This document shows, piece by piece, positions 61,009 to 64,000 of a stretch of DNA of 64,000 nt. The stretch lies in NCBI GenBank assembly GCA_020026335.1, contig JAHHQO010000006.1, positions 1 to 64,000 of the forward strand. The letters run 5' to 3'. Both the position numbers and the translations under genes were made by a program. The notes beneath the pieces were generated by a model. It had not been told where the DNA came from. It saw only the letters and a list, made by a program, of their open reading frames with translations, and did no database searches. Origin of the DNA: Alistipes sp. GTDB lineage: Bacteria; Bacteroidota; Bacteroidia; Bacteroidales; Rikenellaceae. Position 1 is the first letter of the stretch; each line of letters begins with the position of its first letter.

Positions 61009-64000
61009 ATGAAAAAACTTTTGATGCTTTTGCTTCTGCTCTGTCCGCTGATGGCGGCAGCCCAGACAAGAAAGATTACGGGTCAGGTATTCGACGACAC
61101 CAGCGGTGAGACACTGGTGGGTGCCACGGTATTTATCTCGCCCGAGGAACAGCAGGCAAAGAACTACACTCCCCAGGGTACGATTACCGACTATGACGGA
61201 CGTTTCGTCTTTGACCTGCCCACCAGCGTAACCAAAGTCGTGGTCAGCTATCTGGGCTACGAGGCCAAAACCATAGACATCAGTGGCAAGTCGGTCTTCA
61301 AGGTCGAGTTGTCGTCACAGGATACCAAGATGGATGCCGTCGTGGTGACGGGTTATCAGAAAATCGAGAAGCGAAAGCTCACCTCGTCGATTTCGAATGT
61401 GAAGATGGCCGACATCTCGCGTGACGGTGTGGCCAGTGTCGATGCCATGCTGTCGGGTTCTATCGCCGGTCTGGTCTCGACCCCCACATCGGGTGGTCCG
61501 GGTTCGGCCAGCAAGGTGAAAATCCGTAGCACGGTGACCCTCAACGGTAACACCGACCCGCTGTGGGTGTTGGACGGCATGCCCCTCGAAGGCAATGACA
61601 TTCCTGCCGACTGGAGCTCGAAGGACAACATCGACAACCTCTACAACATGTCCATCGCGGGACTCAACCCCTCGGACATCGCCGACATCACCGTGCTGAA
61701 AGATGCTGCCGCTACGGCCATCTACGGTGCGCGTGCCGCCAACGGTGTGATTATCATCACCACCAAGAAGGGTGCCAAGGACCAGCCCATCAGAGTCAAT
61801 GCCACGGCTTCAATGTTCGTGACCGACCGCCCCAACATGGACAAGTTGCAACTGATGAACGCCTCGCAGAAGGTGGATTTGGAGTTGCAGCTGGCAGCCA
61901 ACGGTCGTTTGGACTACATGAAGAACATGGGTGGCGTGGCACGTATCCTCGACAAGGCCGGCGAGCGCAAGCTGCTCATGGAGCAGGGTTTCGCGGCACT
62001 CAGCCCCGAGACACAGGCACAAATCAACGCCCTGAGAGCCAACGGCACAGACTGGGGTCGTGAGATTTTCCAGGTGGCACTCAACCAGCAGTATGGTGTC
62101 AATATCTCGGGTGGCGGTCAGAAAGCCACCTACTACTTCTCGGGCGGTTACTACAACGAGGAGGGTTCGACTCGCGGCACAGGCTTCGAGCGTCTGAACC
62201 TCACTATGAAGACCGACTACGATTTGAGAAAGAATCTCCGCTTCGGGGCTTCGGTCTTCATCGGTCAGAACAAGAACAACTCCTATCTGTCGGACACCGA
62301 TGTGTTCACCAACCCTTCGCGTTACAGCCGCACGGTGAACCCCTACCTCCACGCCATGGACGCCGAGGGCAACTACATCTATGACCCCGACATGACCTAC
62401 AATCTGGGTAACGACAGCAACACCCTCGACTTCAACTTCATCGAGGAGCGTGCGCGTACCCGTCACCTGCTCAAGACCCGTTCGGTGAAGACCATCTTCG
62501 ACATGGACTACACCCCCGTGAAGGGTCTGAAGCTCTACACCCAGTTCGGTTTGCAGGCCGACAACTCCGTCACCGAGAAGATGGCGCAGGAGCAGACCTA
62601 CTTCACCCGCAAATACGCCATGGACTCGCGCTACAACGGCAAGATTTACCTGCCCAAGGGCGGTATCATTCAGAACTGGGACGGCGATATGTCGCAGTAC
62701 AACTGGAAGTTGCAGGCCGAGTATTCGGCATCGTTCCGCCGTCACGAAATCGACCTCATGGCAGGTTTGGAGATGCGCGGCGTGAAGAGCACCACCATAC
62801 ACACCAAAGGTTTCGGTTACGACCACAGGAACATGACCACCAAGCCCATCGACTTCCCCGAGGGCGCAACACAGATTAACCAGGCCAAGTTCCGCCAGTA
62901 CCAGAAGGCGTTCTACGAGAACCGCTATCTGTCGTACTTCTTCACCGCATCGTACACCTTCGCCAACCGCTACACCCTCTTCGGAAGTATGCGTTACGAC
63001 GGCACCAACCTTTTCGGTGTAGACCCCAAATACAAGTTCAACCCCATGTGGTCGATTTCGGGTGCATGGAACATCAACCGCGAGAAATTCCTCGAGCGCG
63101 CACACTGGCTCAACAACCTGCGTCTGCGTCTCTCGTACGGTGTGCAGGGTAACATCGACCGTACCACCTCGCCCTACATTTTGGGTACGTGGAACAACGC
63201 CGCCATCGGCGGACTCACAGAGGACCGTATCGATGTGTCGTCACCCCCCAACCAGAATCTGAGATGGGAGACCACCTACTCGTGGAACACCGCCCTCGAC
63301 TTCGCGGTGTTGGACAACCGTCTGAGCTTCACGCTAGAGTTCTATGGTCGCCGCTCGAAGGATTTGATTACCGTCAGAACCATACCCTCGGAGAACGGAT
63401 TTACCTCGACGTCGAGCAACTTCGGTGAAATCACCAGTCAGGGTGTGGAGTTCACGCTCAACACCGTGAACATCAAGACCGACAACTTCCGTTGGGAGAC
63501 CCAGTTCAACCTGGCACACAACACCGATGAGGTGAAGAAGATACGTATCGACGACAACAGCTGGACCCCCTCGTTGCAGGGTTACTCCTCGGCGGCGGTC
63601 TTCGCCTACCCCGTGGCAGGTCTCGACGAGCACGGTATCCCCATGTTCTGGAAGGACGGCAACAAGGTATCGTTGCAAGAGTTTGTCGGCTTCCGTGTCA
63701 ATGAGACCACCGACATCTTCGGTTCTACATCCAAGGAGCCGGTGATGAACCAGTCGCAGAAGGACGTGAGAGAGAACCTCCGCTACATCGGTTCGCTGAA
63801 CCCCGATGTGACGGGCGGTTTCAACAACCGATTCACGTTCCACAACTTCGACCTCAGCATCTCGTGCAACTTCGTGCTGGGACAGCTCACACGCATCGCT
63901 CCCTTCTACTCCCCCACACAGACCAACCCCGGCGAGAACTACTCGACGATGATGAGTCAAGTGTGGTCGCCCACCAACACCAAGGGTATCTACCCCGCAC
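61009..64000 (+). CDS. SusC/RagA-family TonB-dependent receptor, 3' end outside window
   Basis: About 997 residues are present and the frame is open to the window end. Signal peptide (residues 1-19, LMAAAQ), a carboxypeptidase-like domain (about 22-105, ITGQVFDDTSGETLVGATV), then the SusC/RagA plug: VVVTGYQKIEKRKLTSSISNV, VDAMLSGSIAGL, PLWVLDGMPLEG and the family signature LKDAAATAIYGARAANGVIII (spelled here in parts: NPSDIADITVLKDA and YGARAANGVI). A long beta-barrel follows. It would import large nutrients with a SusD lipoprotein, probably encoded just beyond the window. The start at 61009 has no obvious -7 box. Confidence 0.94.
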   Translation, partial: MKKLLMLLLLLCPLMAAAQTRKITGQVFDDTSGETLVGATVFISPEEQQAKNYTPQGTITDYDGRFVFDLPTSVTKVVVSYLGYEAKTIDISGKSVFKVELSSQDTKMDAVVVTGYQKIEKRKLTSSISNVKMADISRDGVASVDAMLSGSIAGLVSTPTSGGPGSASKVKIRSTVTLNGNTDPLWVLDGMPLEGNDIPADWSSKDNIDNLYNMSIAGLNPSDIADITVLKDAAATAIYGARAANGVIIITTKKGAKDQPIRVNATASMFVTDRPNMDKLQLMNASQKVDLELQLAANGRLDYMKNMGGVARILDKAGERKLLMEQGFAALSPETQAQINALRANGTDWGREIFQVALNQQYGVNISGGGQKATYYFSGGYYNEEGSTRGTGFERLNLTMKTDYDLRKNLRFGASVFIGQNKNNSYLSDTDVFTNPSRYSRTVNPYLHAMDAEGNYIYDPDMTYNLGNDSNTLDFNFIEERARTRHLLKTRSVKTIFDMDYTPVKGLKLYTQFGLQADNSVTEKMAQEQTYFTRKYAMDSRYNGKIYLPKGGIIQNWDGDMSQYNWKLQAEYSASFRRHEIDLMAGLEMRGVKSTTIHTKGFGYDHRNMTTKPIDFPEGATQINQAKFRQYQKAFYENRYLSYFFTASYTFANRYTLFGSMRYDGTNLFGVDPKYKFNPMWSISGAWNINREKFLERAHWLNNLRLRLSYGVQGNIDRTTSPYILGTWNNAAIGGLTEDRIDVSSPPNQNLRWETTYSWNTALDFAVLDNRLSFTLEFYGRRSKDLITVRTIPSENGFTSTSSNFGEITSQGVEFTLNTVNIKTDNFRWETQFNLAHNTDEVKKIRIDDNSWTPSLQGYSSAAVFAYPVAGLDEHGIPMFWKDGNKVSLQEFVGFRVNETTDIFGSTSKEPVMNQSQKDVRENLRYIGSLNPDVTGGFNNRFTFHNFDLSISCNFVLGQLTRIAPFYSPTQTNPGENYSTMMSQVWSPTNTKGIYPA

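Overview
The window looks like chromosome of a GC-rich member of the Bacteroidales, most likely Alistipes-like (Rikenellaceae); the genus is inference. Three things support this: promoters of the Bacteroidota type (-7 box TAnnTTTG, sometimes with TTG about 20 bases upstream) with no strong Shine-Dalgarno sequences; a fused LpxC-FabZ protein; and lineage-typical families (SusC/RagA receptor, FecI/FecR/TonB-receptor cassette, NigD-like and FISUMP lipoproteins, GSCFA and DUF2851 proteins, a short histidine kinase/Lgt operon).

Layout. 1-305: one partial and one complete tRNA-Ala(TGC), each followed by a terminator. 305-2.7 kb: three leftward genes (membrane protein, small exported protein, TonB-like protein). 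2.8-11.2 kb: rightward lpxC/fabZ-lpxA (lipid A and fatty acid synthesis), rimP-nusA-infB (ribosome maturation, transcription, translation initiation), and a CoA-transferase. 11.3-17.4 kb: galK (leftward), an exported glycerophosphodiesterase (rightward), then the compact leftward operon rpe-abcF-rlmB-ygjP. 17.5-19 kb: rmuC. 18.97-23.77 kb: an AT-rich island carrying an ECF sigma factor, a FecR anti-sigma factor and a TonB-dependent transducer, flanked by a 7-bp direct repeat. 23.8-29.5 kb: tsaB, smpB and dnaG (leftward), uvrB (rightward). 29.5-30.5 kb: a long non-coding AT-rich region and a leftward tRNA-Arg(CCG). 30.5-35.2 kb: an operon of an S24-like regulator, ribE, a histidine kinase, lgt, a HU/SPOR protein and a GtrA protein. 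35.3-44 kb: two lipoproteins, ruvB, malic enzyme, aroB, typA and rpiB. 44-51.9 kb: ispE, GSCFA, a degenerate alkaline-phosphatase-fold protein, sufE, a SufT-like gene, DUF2851, and an MBOAT/SGNH acyltransferase pair. 52-64 kb: secA, dCMP deaminase, an SDR, a LytS-type kinase, a large zinc metalloprotease, and the 5' part of a SusC/RagA receptor cut by the window end.

Most of the window is core housekeeping and envelope biogenesis. The clearest accessory segment is the AT-rich cell-surface-signalling island. Other points of interest are a PafA-like protein that has lost most of its metal ligands, an S24 regulator without its catalytic Ser/Lys, at least seven genes whose -7 box ends only 4-5 bases before the start codon (predicted leaderless mRNAs), and possible structured RNA upstream of tRNA-Arg. 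I found no CRISPR array, transposase, integrase, restriction system or recognisable defence system.
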